Notes: generated by a model not told the origin, from the letters alone. A stretch of DNA of 64,000 bases from Combretum micranthum (GCA_024138025.1 JAMXBD010001213.1:310001-374000); one strand, 5' to 3'; shown: positions 32,124 to 45,606, counted from the first letter of the stretch. Made by a program: numbers and translations.

Positions 32124-35100
32124 TGTAAGCCCCGAAAAATTCCAATAAATAATTCCAAAATGAACTTCGAAAATAAACCCTAAAAATCACTCCAAATTAA
32201 AATCGAACTTCAACTAGTCCTAAATCGCGAACGAATCCAGAAATTTCTTAATCTTGAGAAAAATAAGAATCCTTAAAAATAAAATAAAAACTTAACAGTC
32301 TTCAAATTCAAAACCACTACGTACTACAAATTCTATACGTAACTCTAACTTATAAAATCGGGTAATATAGAGCCCAAAAATAAATTATTAAAAAGTAAAT
32401 AATGATTAACCTTCGGAAATAAAACCCAATTCAATAATTCTGAAAACGTTAAGAGGTATTAAGTACTTACAAAAATAAAATTTAAAATAAATTTCTCAAA
32501 TTAAATATGTTGTATAAACATATAATATCAGTTTCCAAATTGGCAAAGACCTAAACCAGAAAATCACTTGGAAACCCTAAGTGGAATACAGTAGTTTAAG
32601 TCTGGCAATCTCGCACCCTTAACCCTAGGGGCCAAGGTGTAGTTTAAGTGTGTAGAATAGCTCGTAGTAATATAAAGTCGCTTAAAAATATCAAATTGGT
32701 AAATTTTTGACCTATTTCGAACTGTTCGGATACAGACTTTGAAAAGCGTGTCCCGGGGCTCGAGATATAAAAAATATACCATTAGTACCATTAGACTCGT
32801 ATTTTCATAAAGATTTCTAAAATATCAGTTTTATAATTTTTCGATAACTAGAAATATCTGATTTTGGCAATTATATTCGTATTTCATTACTACCAATAAT
32901 TAATTAGTCTTTTGGTACTATTCCCTTCTATTTCATTACACAATTTTATTATTCTTATAAACCCTTATATTTTTAGATAAATATTTTATACATTATAGAA
33001 AATTCTGTTTTTCCAAAATTTAGTTCGTTTCGGGTTTTTACGGGATCAGTTTCTATTTAAGATCCGATACTAAAAATAAAATAAATTAATTTAATAATTA
33101 GAAAATATTTGAAAAATATTTATTTTCATAAAATAATTTTTTAGAATTTTTCGAGTTATAAAAATATCATTTATAGTTTATATTCGCGTATTTTGATCAT
33201 ACCGGTAACATATTTGTTGAAATACTAAAATAATTCAAATAATTATTTAATTTTATTTGTAAAAATTTTTCCATTCATTTAAAGATATTTTTCTTAATTT
33301 TATTTTATATATTCTTTTAATAAAAAGTACTTTTTCAACCCACACTTCAAGTACACTTCACTTGTCACTTCTATACATTAATCAAGTTTTCTTTCACTCA
33401 TTCTACACTCCATTTCCCCACAAATGACAGCTGACCATACTCTTAATAATAGCCTCTTTTCTTTTATTTCAATGATTTATTTAATGAAATAAAGTCTATT
33501 TTAGTTAGCACATTAAGTAACATAAGTTACACTTTCAAGAATTTAAGTTATAAACTAACTAAGCTCCCTCTCTCTCCTTTGTATTTCACGTGCAGCCATC
33601 CCCCCACCCCCCCTCCCCCCCAATTTGCTGCCATTGTTTTATTTTTTTTTTTCAATTAATACACTCCTCTCTCTCCATTTAATGCCTCTCATTTACACTC
33701 TTTCCTTCTTTGAAACCCTACACCATTTACTCTCTTTATCACTTTCTTAGCCTTGTTCTCGCAAGGAATACAAGCTGCCCCCATCTCTAAATCTTGCTTC
33801 CACACTCCATTCTTGAAGATCCTTTGAATAAACCTTCTTCTTAAGCTTCCATAGATGATATAGGTAAAGTATAGTGAGAGTTTCGCGCATCAAATGACCT
33901 TCCATAAGCTTAGAAGCTAAGGATGATGATGCCAAAGTGAATGATTATTTTCTTGTATCATTATTATTTTATTGGTAAAAATAGTTATATTTTATAAATC
34001 TAACTTTTTTTGTAGCTTTAATTTTGTTTATGTTTTAGATCTTGTTATATGAGTTATTATTTCTTATTGTTAATGATTTATGTATATATTCACCATTCAC
34101 ATAACTATCTTAGTGTTCATGCATTTATAACTAGTATGGTAAACTAGATCTAGTTATTTTAGATTCATAAATGCATTAGACTTTTGATTTATTTTCTTAA
34201 ATAACTTGTAATAGCTTGATGATAGTAGAAATGTTTTAGAAAGCTCAAGATCTATTTTAGTTTCAACAAAAATCATTTTTGAAAATTCGGATAAAAAGGG
34301 AACTATATTTAGAAAAAGCTATATTTCAACTTCAAAATGTGTATTTTTCATTTAAAATGAAGGGCTTAAGGAATAGATATCACAAATGAATGATTTTGAG
34401 GAGTAAAGTTTAGATCTATGAGTTTATAGTTTACTACCATGGATTTCTTTTATATTTATTGTCATAGAAAGTGTAGATCTTGGTTTTGAACTTGAATAAA
34501 AATAGTGAAATTCGTATCTTGACAAAACCTATATTTAAAAACCACTTTCCAAGTCTCAAAATGGAAGTTTTAGTTGAGAAAATGAAGGTTTAGTCGATGT
34601 ACATCATCAAGACTTCTTTTTACAAGAATCCAAGGTGATTTTCAAAAGTTATCTTCAAAATAAAAATCTCATTTTCGGATTTAGGCCAAGACATAGTTTA
34701 AAAACATGTTTTCCAAATCAAAAATGAAGTTTTTATTTAAGAAATGGAAGGCTCTTAAGATAGGATGTGTAAAGGATGATTTTTCCTAAGCTTAGATGGA
34801 TTTTATCAAAAGATATGTCCAACAATAAATTTGGTAAATTCGGATCTCAACCAAGACCAATTTTGAAAACCCATTTTTCAACACAAAAATGAAAGTTTTG
34901 TTTAGAAAATTGAAGGCTCATGGAATAGGTATCAATAGGAGATGTTATTGACAAGTAAATGGTAGATCTGCTAGTAGAGATTCTCAAAAATAGGAAGAGA
35001 TTACAAAATATGAAATTTGAGTTTTATCCAAATTTTGTAAATGCGGATTGTTTCAAAACCATGCCATAAAAACCCATTTATCAACTCCAAAACTTGTATT

Positions 35101-35796
35101 TTATATGAAAAATGGGGAGTTTAGGTCATAGGTATCATCAAGTAATGATTTTTATAAATTAAGATGGGATTTGCTAAGAAAAATATATAGAGCAAGGAGT
35201 AGAAATGAAGTAGGAAAAATTTGAGTTGCTAGTCAACTTAAGAAATTCATAATTTTGGAGTGAGGTCATAAAAACACCTATTTTCCAAACTCAAAATGAA
35301 AATTTTATTTAAGAAATGAAGTCCTTGAGGGATAAATATAATAGAGTCTTAAATTTTAATTTATTAAACAAGTTTTTCTCAAAAGAAATCACTCAAGAAT
35401 AATTTTTAAATAACCCCTATTTGAAAACATGTTTACAAGGAGTAAAATAGGAATTTTTATGTAGAAATAAAGGTCAAAAGTAATAGATATAATGAAGACT
35501 CAATTTTAACAAGGATAATTATATTTTTTGAAGAAATAAATCCAAAATAAATCTAGAACAAAATAGAAATGATCAAAGTTAGGAAATTAGTTTTCTTAAA
35601 AGTAAACATTCATGGAGTCTTACCAATAAAAAGTTTCTAAAATATCCTTTTAGAAAATATTGTCAAAAGAATGCATACATCAAGCTCATAACATGCCATT
35701 CATAATAGGAAATCATCAACATTGCATGTATAGTTAATCTATATATAGGAACATTACAAACATATACAAAACTATTTTCGGAATTAGAATTTGCTC

Positions 35797-35814
35797 TTGA
35801 TTAGAACTAATCAG
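35797..35814 (+). promoter_or_regulatory. HP0 hairpin in D1
   Basis: Arms TTGATT and AATCAG with loop AGAACT. Counterparts: Din 55528-55545 (CTGATC, GATTGG) and Dout 58695-58712 (CTGATC, GATCAG). Element B has a longer stem at the same place (CGGAACAG and CTGTTCCG, 19934-19960). Confidence 0.4.
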
Positions 35815-36049
35815 AATATTTTGTGAACCAAACATTTCAAAACTTGAAAATAATATTAGGATTAGATATATCTTCAAGTAGATAGAAATCGATATATAAT
35901 TTGCGAAATTTCGAGTTAAAATGACTAAGTTATGGCCGTTTTAAGTCGAGACTTCCGCAAATGACGAGAATTACGAATTTACTAGTTTTGTTAAATAGAG
36001 TGGATTAGTTTGAGTTGAACTACTTATTAGAGTATTTCTTCCTTTTTAG

Positions 36050-36118
36050 GTAACCCCAAAATCGACGATTCCCTACCACGGATTACTTTTACTAAGAGAC
36101 CGGTGATCCAATGGTCGA
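36050..36118 (+). other. Decayed leader exon in D1
   Basis: T-tract acceptor and GTGAGT donor are kept, but one base is missing in CCACGGATTAC against Din, so the frame (NPKIDDSLP) runs past the usual stop. Confidence 0.35.
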
Positions 36119-36640
36119 GTGAGTTTTCCTCTTATTTTGTTACCTTGTTTGTGCTTGTAGCTAGTTGCATTAGAATTAGGAAAAAAATAAAATTTTAATG
36201 GATTGTGATATAATCTTGGTTGAATGAATGATAAGTATATCGAGGCGAGACTTGTTGTAAAATCATTGTATGAGTTAGCCTAGACTTGAATTGTTTGAAA
36301 TTCTCTATGATCGCTCTTAACCTACATAATTAATGTGCCACGATTATATGAATAACCTATACATGCATATCACATGTTGAGTCACATTGCATTGGCTTAT
36401 ATACTTTTGGTGGGATAAAAGTATATTAGTGGATAGGCGAGGGGGCCTGTGTTAACATTAAGGATTTGAGATCACTGAAGTTAACGGATATGGGATAGAC
36501 ACATAAAACAATCACTATAAAACCAACAGAGGTTATATAATCAAGAGAAAGAGATCAGGGTTGTGGTTGCATGACTTATGGACCACCCCACTCAAGATTG
36601 GAATTTATGGTTGCATGTTTTATGGACCATCCCAACCCCC

Positions 36641-36688
36641 AATGGAGGGCGTAAATCCATTCACATATGGCTACCGGAAAGTCATATG
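36641..36688 (+). promoter_or_regulatory. Twin hairpins in D1
   Basis: HP1 has six pairs (AATGGA, TCCATT). HP2 has arms CATATGGCT and AGTCATATG with loop ACCGGAA (36664-36688). Confidence 0.6.
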
Positions 36689-37216
36689 CTTGTCTGCTCA
36701 TTTGTTTGTTCATACATAGCATATAGATGAATTATAACTTGCTTGTTATGGTACGAAATTAAGGGAACTCTCACTAAGCTAGTATAGCTTATACCTCAAT
36801 AGATGTTTGAATAAACAGGTTGATTGGAGAATGCTACTTGGGGACCGAGATAGTTGGAGCCGAATATGACTCCGGGATTTTGGTAGGAAGTAAACATACT
36901 TGAAGATATTAGCTAAGTCTTGTGAATTTCTTTGTAATAGTTTTATGTAGTGAAATCTTTTGATGAATTGAAATTGAAGTATAGTGATTTGTATTTGAAG
37001 TATAGTGATTTGTATCTAAAGTATAGTGAATTTTATTTCCTTTACATTGTTACTCAAGTTGTATCAATATAAAATGTATCAGTCCGATGTGTCACCTCTA
37101 TGTGTTAGACGCCTTGTACATAGTATGAAAGCCTTCACGTGACTAAGGTGGTCATTCCTAGGCTTTAATATTGTGTACGATGGACTGCTATATTATGGTA
37201 CCCTTCGTACGTGACA

Positions 37217-38533
37217 GTTTTCATGTGGAATCACACATGAATGAACTTGCCATTACATGTTTTAAGATTCTAAGGTATAGATTTATTACCTATTGGCTAT
37301 ATAGAGTAAGAAACTTTGAAAGAAAATCAAAGTGTGTGTGTATAGAGAGAGGGGGGAGCTCACGGTTTTGAGAGAAGAGAGGGAGAGAGACTGTGCAAAA
37401 TTTTTTTTTTTTTTCTAAAGTGAAAAGGAAGAAAGAAAGAAAGTGAACTGAAGTAGGCATAAGGAGGTATATATAGAGAAATGAATTAAGGTTTGATTTC
37501 GATTAAACAAAAGAAAATAAAACAAATTGGAGAGAGGGAAAAATGGGAAAGGAACACCAATTCTAGAGAAAAAGAGAGAGAGAGGTATTGTGTTGTGTAA
37601 ATTTTGGAATTAAATAAGTAATTTAAATGATAAAAGTTATAATGGAAAAGTAAATTGTAAGAAAAATGATGAAATTGTAAGAGTAGGGTGTAAGGATATA
37701 AGAAATAGGTCATGGGTAGTTATACTTATGAATAGTATAGAAGAATTCAAAAAGTAGATTTGACATTTAAAGTACCGGTAGTAATGAAAATACGATAAAA
37801 AGATTATAACTGTAACTTTTATAACCTCAAAAATTATATAACTGATATATTTGAAAATCTTATGAAATTACGAGTCTAATGGTACTAATATCATTATTTA
37901 ATATTTTAAGCCTCGGGACATGCTTTCGAAGCCTGTACCCGATTGAGTTCGAAATAGATCGAAAATTTGCTAATCTTATCTTTTAAAGCATCCTAATATT
38001 ATTATGAATCAAACTACACCCTTTACTCATATTTCGACTCCTTGGTTTAGGAATACTAGGGTTTCCTGGGAATTGGTTTACTTAGGTTTTCCCGTTGATT
38101 TTTCGGTTGAAAATTTTTGCCAATTTAGAAACTTGGGGTTTATGTTTATACATCACATTTATTTTGAGAATTTTAGTTAAATTTATTTTTTGTAAGTATT
38201 TAATATCCCTTAACGTTTTCGGAGTTCTTGAATTGGGTTTTATTTCTGAAGGTTTATCGTTATTTGCTTTTTAATAATTGTTTTTGAGTTCTATATTACC
38301 CGATCTTATAAGTCAGAGTTAACTATAGAATTTTTCATACGTAGTGGTTTTGGATTTGAAGATTGTTGAGTTCTTATTTTATTTTTAAGGATTTTCATTT
38401 TTAAGATTAAGAAATTTCTGGATTCGTTCGTGATTTAAGACTAGTCGAAGTTTTGTTTTAATTTGGAGTCATTTCTAGAGTTTATTTTCGATGTTTATTT
38501 TGAATTATTTACTGAAATGTTCCGGGGCTTACA
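37217..38533 (-). mobile_element. LTR D2, start
   Basis: On the minus strand it starts TGTAAGCCCCGG at 38533 and resembles the first 1.3 kb of D1. A TATA-like CTATATATAC lies at 37467-37476 and a donor-like AATAG/GTAAT near 37290, both on the minus strand. It is broken by D1 at 37216/37217. It was inserted in E (target bases AAATT after 38533); the other end is off the window. Confidence 0.8.
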
Positions 38534-39038
38534 AAATTTATTGTGTCTTAATATTAATTTCCTACTTTAACTTTAGAAACTCCACTAAGTGTTAGTTATT
38601 TCCAAGCAATACCATAAGCGGCATCCTTGATTTACCATTTAGTTCTTATGGTATCAACAGAACAAAGGTAATCTTGCAATTAACTAATAGCTTTCTTGCC
38701 TAGATAAACCAAGCATTACTAGAGATCTGAAATACTAACATATAGTAGGCAACCACTTACTCAAATGCTATTTTATGCAAAATATGTAATGGATGTATAA
38801 TTTCCATTATGGTACCGGTAGTTTTTAATTAAATTGAAGGCGATCAATCAATACAGACATTCAATCATGTTACATAAACAATATAGTCATACATAATTCT
38901 GTTGTCATTTTTATTAGAGTGACTTGGCAATCAATACAATACACATTTCCCATAAACTATACAGTACACTTAAATTATTATCTTTTATTCAAAATTCGCT
39001 AAGTTACAAGTGCATACAATGTAATAAGATTGAGTTAC

Positions 39039-39102
39039 TCGCCTGCTCATGTTGATCAATCGTAGTAATCGTCAAGAAAATCCTCACAAGTACCCAAGTC
39101 AC
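39039..39102 (-). other. Candidate leader exon with 14-codon acidic frame (E)
   Basis: On the minus strand, after the acceptor AATAG the frame reads DLGTCEDFLDDYYD and stops at TGA (39056-39058), while all other families use TAA. The donor-like GTAACT follows. Confidence 0.4.
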
Positions 39103-39617
39103 CTATTGAGATGATTAATATATTCATTAATGATACACAAACTATATGACTAGACTCCTACAAATGTCTAAGTGTCCTATCGTGCTGCTGGGTTTTCATT
39201 CTATTACTATATTATTTCTTTGGAGATCTTAAGACAATTGAGTATTAGTCTATATTTACTTTCAAGTTGTTTGGTTTGACTTTGTTTGATACTTGTATCT
39301 ATCAAGCGGGTATTTGAGAATTCGACAATTTAGTTAATTCACTTTTATAGTTATTAATATTTAGAACTATGGATTTTCTTTTGATTTACTTGATATAATT
39401 TTCTTATAAAGTATAGATGCCCCTATATTCATAAATTTAGATTATTTAAATTTCCATTGTTATCTAATTATTTATAAGTATTCATTTAGATAAATGCTTA
39501 GTAATTACCAAATTTATAATTTTTTCTTGTAAAACTAATTAAATACATCCATAATGACAATAAATTTAATAACGTAAAGATTTAAATGAAATTATTTTTG
39601 AAAAATCATGTTGGCCA

Positions 39618-39651
39618 AATAATAATAATAATAATAATATAATAATAATAA

Positions 39652-39686
<35 letters not shown>

Positions 39687-39692
39687 TATTAT

Positions 39693-39735
<43 letters not shown>
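39618..39735. repeat. Back-to-back (AAT)n and (ATT)n microsatellites
   Basis: About 34 bases of AAT units run directly into about 80 bases of ATT units with few interruptions. The two halves are inverted repeats and could fold on themselves. Confidence 0.9.
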
Positions 39736-39736
<1 letters not shown>

Positions 39737-40342
39737 GGAAATGATAATAATAATAGACAAGTTTAATGATAATAATAATGTTTTTCATAATAATAATACT
39801 TGTAATTTTAAATCAACACTAATTCACAAATCCTTATTATTAAAGTTAAAATTAGTAGTAATATTACTAAAAATAGCTTTAGACTTAGCTTTTGAGTTTT
39901 TATTATAAATATTACACATAATAATATTTAAGAAATGATAATTTCAAAAACATTATTAATTTAAGTATTTTTAATGATATTAGAAATATTAACAATTATA
40001 GTTGTTAAAACTTAATGAACTTGGATTAAATTAATAATAATGATTTATATTACTAATAATCCTCTTGTTAATGTTAATATTACTAATTCATAATCTCATT
40101 ATATATTACTTAAATACTATATATTTATTAATACCGAAAAATTTTTCATTTTTAAACTCAATTTTCAAAAATTTTAATATTATATACTAATAAGTAATAA
40201 CACTTTTAATATTTACAGAAAAATAAATAAATAAATAATAAGAGTCCTAAAAATTTTATAACATTAATTATTATATAATTTAATTTAATTAACTTCAATT
40301 TAAAAACAATTATTTTTTTTTTAAATTGAAAGCCGTGAGGTA

Positions 40343-40375
40343 CACGGGGTGGAACACGCCCGTGTTCCTCCCGTG
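40343..40375. repeat. GC-rich hairpin in LTR E
   Basis: CACGGG, two bases, GGAACACG, two bases, CGTGTTCC, one base, CCCGTG: a 14-bp stem with a small bulge in AT-rich surroundings. Confidence 0.7.
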
Positions 40376-40412
40376 CTCATCATGGAAGACACTATTCATC
40401 ATCTTCCTCGAT

Positions 40413-40428
40413 GAACTCGATCGAGTTC
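40413..40428. repeat. 16-bp perfect palindrome
   Basis: GAACTCGATCGAGTTC is fully self-complementary. It lies 38 bases from the GC-rich hairpin in the leader part of LTR E. Confidence 0.85.
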
Positions 40429-42025
40429 GGCTGAATCCTAACGTCCTAAGGCCCATAATTTGATTCCAATGAGTTTCTACAATATTTTACTACTTAAATA
40501 TCAACTCAAAACATCAAAACATCAAAACAACATGATTCGTGATTTTCGGATCATCAAGGTGTAATTAGGTTTTCAAAAATTACCTTACTCGAGCCAATCT
40601 GATAAAATTCGAAGCTTGTTTTTGTGTTGGTTATGATTCTATGATCATCAAAAGTCAGTTCCAATCCTTAGTTTTTGAAAAAACAACTCGAATCACATCA
40701 ACTCACCTCGTGCTCAGTTCAAGCGTTTTTCGTGCTATTTTTTCCCTTGATTCGAACTAGGATTATTAGAGCGGTTTGATTTCTATTTTTAGGTTGTTTT
40801 GGCTACTGATTAGGAGTTGTTTTAATCTAGAAATTTCGAGAGAAAGTTGTGCTTGTTTGCTTGTTCATTAAGAAACTTAAACCTATATATATAAAAGGAA
40901 AAAGAAGAATATTGCTGGAGTGTCTCCTTTACCAATTTGCACTCGAATTCTCTACACTTTAACACTGTTTTATCAGTTGTTTTTGTTGTCATTAATGAGG
41001 AGTTGAGTTGGCAAGGTTTTATTGGCTTAAAGATGTTGACCTTATATGCATTATTTGAACAAATTTCGGTTCTCGCTTTTCAAGCACATCCAAACCCTAC
41101 ATATATACATCTAACCGAATCTTGCAAGCATATATATATAATACTAATTTTTAAATAATAATTAATCATATATTTGGGTAGTTTATTAAGTGAATCGGGT
41201 ACAAATTAGCTAATATTTGAGAGTTTTTGTACAAAAATATTTTTATTGAATTCTACAAAATACTTAGTTTCTCAAACAATACAAATTTAAGTTTTAAATT
41301 TACTCAATTAATTGTTTTTAAAATTTTATCTCCTGCGATTAAGGTTTCCTAAGCTTATTAGGTCAATTTTTGTTTTAGGCTCTAATAGCTTAAGAAAACT
41401 CTAATTAGAACAATGGTGTGATTCAAATATTTATTTGAAGTTTAGATCTTTAGTTATACATCTGTTTATGTTTTTGTTGTGTATTTATAATCTTAACGGT
41501 TTATCTTTAGGTTATCATTTCCCAACTGTAAGTGTAGTTGATTAACTACTTAATATCGCATTTGATATAGAAGCTAGGTTATCTGTATATCTTAGGTTTT
41601 GATACCCACTATGAAATCTTATCAGTAGTGTCCATTACTATCTAGGAATCTCGAATTTTAGGATTTAAATCCACGTATAGGCTCATTACTAGTCATTGTT
41701 CTAGTCTCAGGTTTTTATTGAGTTCAATAGTAGTCATTTAACCTCTATATTTATATTTTTCTATTTAATCTATTTGTATAACAAGTTTGGGTTTGAAAAT
41801 TTGGGTTTCCTTTAATCATATCTTAATTATCAGTTCAAGATATGAAATCTTGCTTTTTATATCAATTAGGGTCAAAGAAGTTCTTTATTCAGTTCTTAGA
41901 TCCTAACCCAACCAAATTTAAGTTATGGATCTATTCTTAGGTTTTTATTAAATTTTAGGTTTACTAACTAGTTCATACTTTCGATTCTAGAGTTGTGTAC
42001 TAACATGAAAATTTTGGGGTTTATA

Positions 42026-43056
42026 CCCACAACTCATATGTTGGTAAAGTTGTAGGTCTTTGTACTTCCAGCTTATATACAAATTTATCTCCATCTACAC
42101 TGAACTCCACAACTAGATTTTTACAATAAATTACAACCTAGTGTTTCACCAACCAGTCTACTCTTAGGATTACATCAAAATCGATCATGTCTAACACTAT
42201 AAGATCTACAAGTAAAAGCCTACCTTCTATTTCTATGTTTACATTCCTACAGATTCTATTCAGCAAAGATCCTCTCCCTAAAGGAGTATTTACAGTAAGA
42301 CTTCCTGACATTAATTCAACATTCACTCTACATACAAACGTAAACAACTCAGATGTATAAAAAAAGCTTGCACCCGTATCAAATAACACATATGCACTAT
42401 TTTTTAGTATAGTCAGCGTACATGCTATGGTATCAATGCTAGAGGTATCTCTATGTTGTACAGCATAAATCTTGGCTAGTGCTTTCTGTCCCTATCCTTG
42501 CTGTCTGTTTATCGGTGCTCCCGGCACTATCTGTCTACCTAACTCTTTGCAGTCCACTGCATTATGTCCCCAGTGTCCACACTTAAGGCAAAAAAAAAGT
42601 GGACCTAAAGCTCTCTTAGTCAAGAACCTCTGACTATACCCAACTTTTCCATAGTTAAATCATGCATTCTCGGGCCACTTACAGTCCTTTACCTCATGGG
42701 GTCCCTGGCATCTCAGGCATTTCTTCTCAGAACTTAAAATTAATGATCTTATCGATTGGGTGATCGGTCTCTTCCCCCTATCTTGCGTGATAACAATAGC
42801 AGCTGGCCTTTTACCTAGGTACACTTGGTTTCTTGGTGTATTCCTTCCCTTGATCTTGTTTAATCCTTGCTCAATCATTTTGGCTTTGTTTACCACCGTA
42901 GAGTAGTTGTTCAAGTCCATCAGATTGACTTGATATTGAATTTTAGGCTCTAAACCGGTGATAAACGTGCTCACTTTAGCCTCTTCACTATCCTTTATGG
43001 GGTCTGGCAAAAACCTCATAGTCGGTGCGCTTTGCTTCGTACTCCTCCATAGTCAT
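42026..43056 (-). pseudogene. Element F: gag C-terminal half and protease
   Basis: On the minus strand one frame with two stops covers MRFLPDPIKDSEEAKVSTFI, then a variant zinc knuckle (CLRCQGPHEVKDC, CX2CX3HX4C), a second knuckle (CLKCGHWGHNAVDC), and the protease with LFDTGASFFYTSELF (about 42370) and VDLIVLDMIDFDVILRVDWL. Gag and protease are thus in one frame, as in Ty3/gypsy elements with a fused Gag-Pol. The gene was split by Dout exactly at 43056/43057; the N-terminal half is at 62832-63256. RT and integrase are absent because LTR E starts at 42025. Confidence 0.85.
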
Positions 43057-45606
43057 CGTAAGCCTCGAAAAATTTTAGTAAATGATTCAAATAAACATCG
43101 AAGATAACTCTGAAAATGACTCCAAATTAAAATCGAACTTGGACTAGTCCTAAATCATGAAAAAATCTAGAAATTTCTTAATCTTGAGAGAATGAGAATC
43201 TTAAAAATAAATAAGAACTCAATAGTCTTTAAATCCAAAAACTACGTATGACAAATTCTATACTTAACTCTGACTTGTAAATCGAGTAATATAGAACTCA
43301 AAAACATTATTAAAAAGTAAATAACGATAACCTTCGGAAATAAAAAACCCAATTCAAGAATTTCGAAAACGTTAAGAGAATTTTAATACTTACAAAAATA
43401 AAATTTAAAATAAAATTTCTCAAACTAAATGTGTTGTATAAACATAAACCCTCAATTTCTAAATTGGCAAAGATCTAAACCGAAAAGTCACCCGGTAACC
43501 CTAAGTGGAATATTGTAGTTTAAGTCTGGCAATCTCGCACTCTTAGCCCTAGAGGTTGAGGTGTGGTTTACGCGTGTAGAGTAACTCGTAGTAATATAAA
43601 GTCGCTTATAAATATCAGATTGGTAAATTTTTGACCTATTTCGAACCCATTCGGATATAGATTTTGAAAAGCGTGTCTTGGAGTTGGATATATAAAACAT
43701 ATACCATTAATACCATTAGACTCGTATTTTCATAAGGATTTCAAAAATATCAGTTTTATAATTTTTCGATAACTAGAAATATATGATTTTGCGATTATAT
43801 TCATATTTTTTTACTACCGGTAATTAACTAGTCTTATGCACTATTCACTACTATTCGTTACATAATTTTACTACTCTCGTAAACGCTTATATTTTTAGAT
43901 AAATATTTTATACATCATAGAAAATTCTGTTTTTCTAAAATTTAGTTCATTTTGGGTTTTTAAGAGATCAATTTCTATTTAAGATATGAAAAATAAAATA
44001 AATTAATTTAATAATTTAAAAATATTTGAAAAATATTTTTTATTTTTGTAAAATAACCTTTTAGAATTTTTCGGGTCATAAAAATATCAATTATAGCTCA
44101 TATTCGGGTATTTTGATCATTCGGTAACTTATTTAATAATTCACTAAAAATAAATAAATAAATTATATTATTTTGATTATGAAAATTGCTACAAAATTTG
44201 GAATGCATTTTTCTATTTTTTATTTTATTTATAAAGAAAATACTCTTGCAAACTCATACCTATAGTATACTTTTCACACATCATCTCTTTTTCATTTCGC
44301 TCTTTCTACACTTCATGTTATCATTTCATGGCATATATTTTTTACCTCTTTTGCTGCCTTTTTTCCTTTGAAACACTCCAAAAAATTGATTAAAATAAAC
44401 ATATTTCACCTTGTAAGCCTTGGAAAATTTCAGTATTTAATTACAAAATGAAACTTAAAAAACAAACCCTAAAAATCACTCCAAATTAAAATCGAACTTC
44501 GACTAGTCCTAAATCATGAACGAATCCAAAAATTTTTTAATCTTGAGGAAAAAAAAAAGAAGAATCCTTAAAATTAAAATAAAAACTCAATAATCTTCAA
44601 ACTCAAAACCACTATGTACAACAAATTCTATACGTATCTGACTTATAAATCGGGTAATATTGAAATGACCTAGATTTCATTCTATTTAAATTCCATATGT
44701 TCATTTATTTATTTTATTGTTGAATTGAATGAGGATGGTTGTGTTGCTAGTACTCTAAAATGTATTATTTTTCATGTATATATTGGAATTAATATCTTTG
44801 TTTTATATGTATTAATGTGTGTGTGTAATAAAATTATTAATTATGTCTCTTGTACATTAAGATTTAAGTTAAGTTAGATTTATAAATCAACTTGATTTTG
44901 CTTAAGGTTAGTTGATAAAGTTCTTAGTAGTTAAGTTAGTAATTAAGCCATATAAGCCTAAATGAGACTAAATACACCAAATGATCCTAAATTTATAATG
45001 CCTTAAAGGGCAAATTGGAATGTGTTTAAAGTCAAATTTTACTTAATTACCTACTTTTTGGTGGCAGCTCTCTTTTACCCGAATTTTCTCTTTTTCTTTT
45101 TTTTTTCTTCTTCCTCTTTCAATTCCATTTCAAGCTCAGTCAAGATCAATATCAAGTTTAAAAATCAAAGTCCTCCTCAAGACAAAGTATATATATGTGA
45201 GTTAATGTAATTGTGTTGTTGTTTTGTTTTCTTTCTTGAAGTGATTGTATGAATTCTTCATTAGAATGAGCAATGTTATCTAAATGGTTTGTTCATGTTA
45301 GGGATGAGCTAGGAGTGTGTTTTATGAGTGTGTGAGTTTGTGCATGTATGGTTGAAGTGATATGAAGTGTGGGAGGATGTGAAGAGGATTTGTGTAGGAA
45401 AATTAGAATGGATTGATGTGGAATTTGAAGTGTTTAATTGTGTTGATTTCTTGTGTTGAGTTGCTAAGATTGAGTAGTGTAAGTAGAGGTTAGTATATGA
45501 AGTTGATAGTGTAGTTGAGGATGGTTTTAAAGTGTTTTAGGATTGAATTTTTCAAAGTAGAAGAACAGGGGATTTGCGTTTTTCGTTTAAGCTTGTTTTT
45601 TTAACG

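Larger units (their letters stand above)
32124..37216 (+). mobile_element. Solo LTR D1 (5093 bp)
   Basis: It starts TGTAAGCCCCG and ends CGTGACA. The flanks GTTCT (32119-32123) and GTTTT (37217-37221) match at four of five bases, as a decayed duplication. No internal region. It holds a donor-like TATAG/GTAAAG (33864), hairpin HP0 (35797-35814), HP-A (35918-35942), the mini-exon (36050-36118, frame damaged), HP1/HP2 (36641-36688) and the palindrome TAAGCTA-TAGCTTA (36775-36791). It is non-coding throughout. Confidence 0.88.
38534..42025 (-). mobile_element. LTR E (minus strand), right part
   Basis: The minus-strand start reads TATAAACCCC (TG changed to TA) at 42025. A TATA box is at 40883-40894. 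The mini reading frame is at 39056-39102, HP1 at 38788-38808 (AATGGA, TCCATT), but HP2 is not recognisable. The LTR is cut by D2 at 38533. It contains a large ATT microsatellite and a GC-rich palindrome cluster. No polypurine tract precedes it in F, so it looks like an independent insertion rather than the 3' LTR of F. Confidence 0.7.

Noticed and set aside
40937..41158. 73-codon frame in LTR E
   Set aside because: It lies antisense to the LTR promoter region, with no homologue in other LTRs and no domain.
38534..42025. LTR E as the 3' LTR of element F
   Set aside because: No polypurine tract before it, RT and integrase are missing, and insertion into F explains the junction more simply. It cannot be excluded because the other LTR is not in the window.
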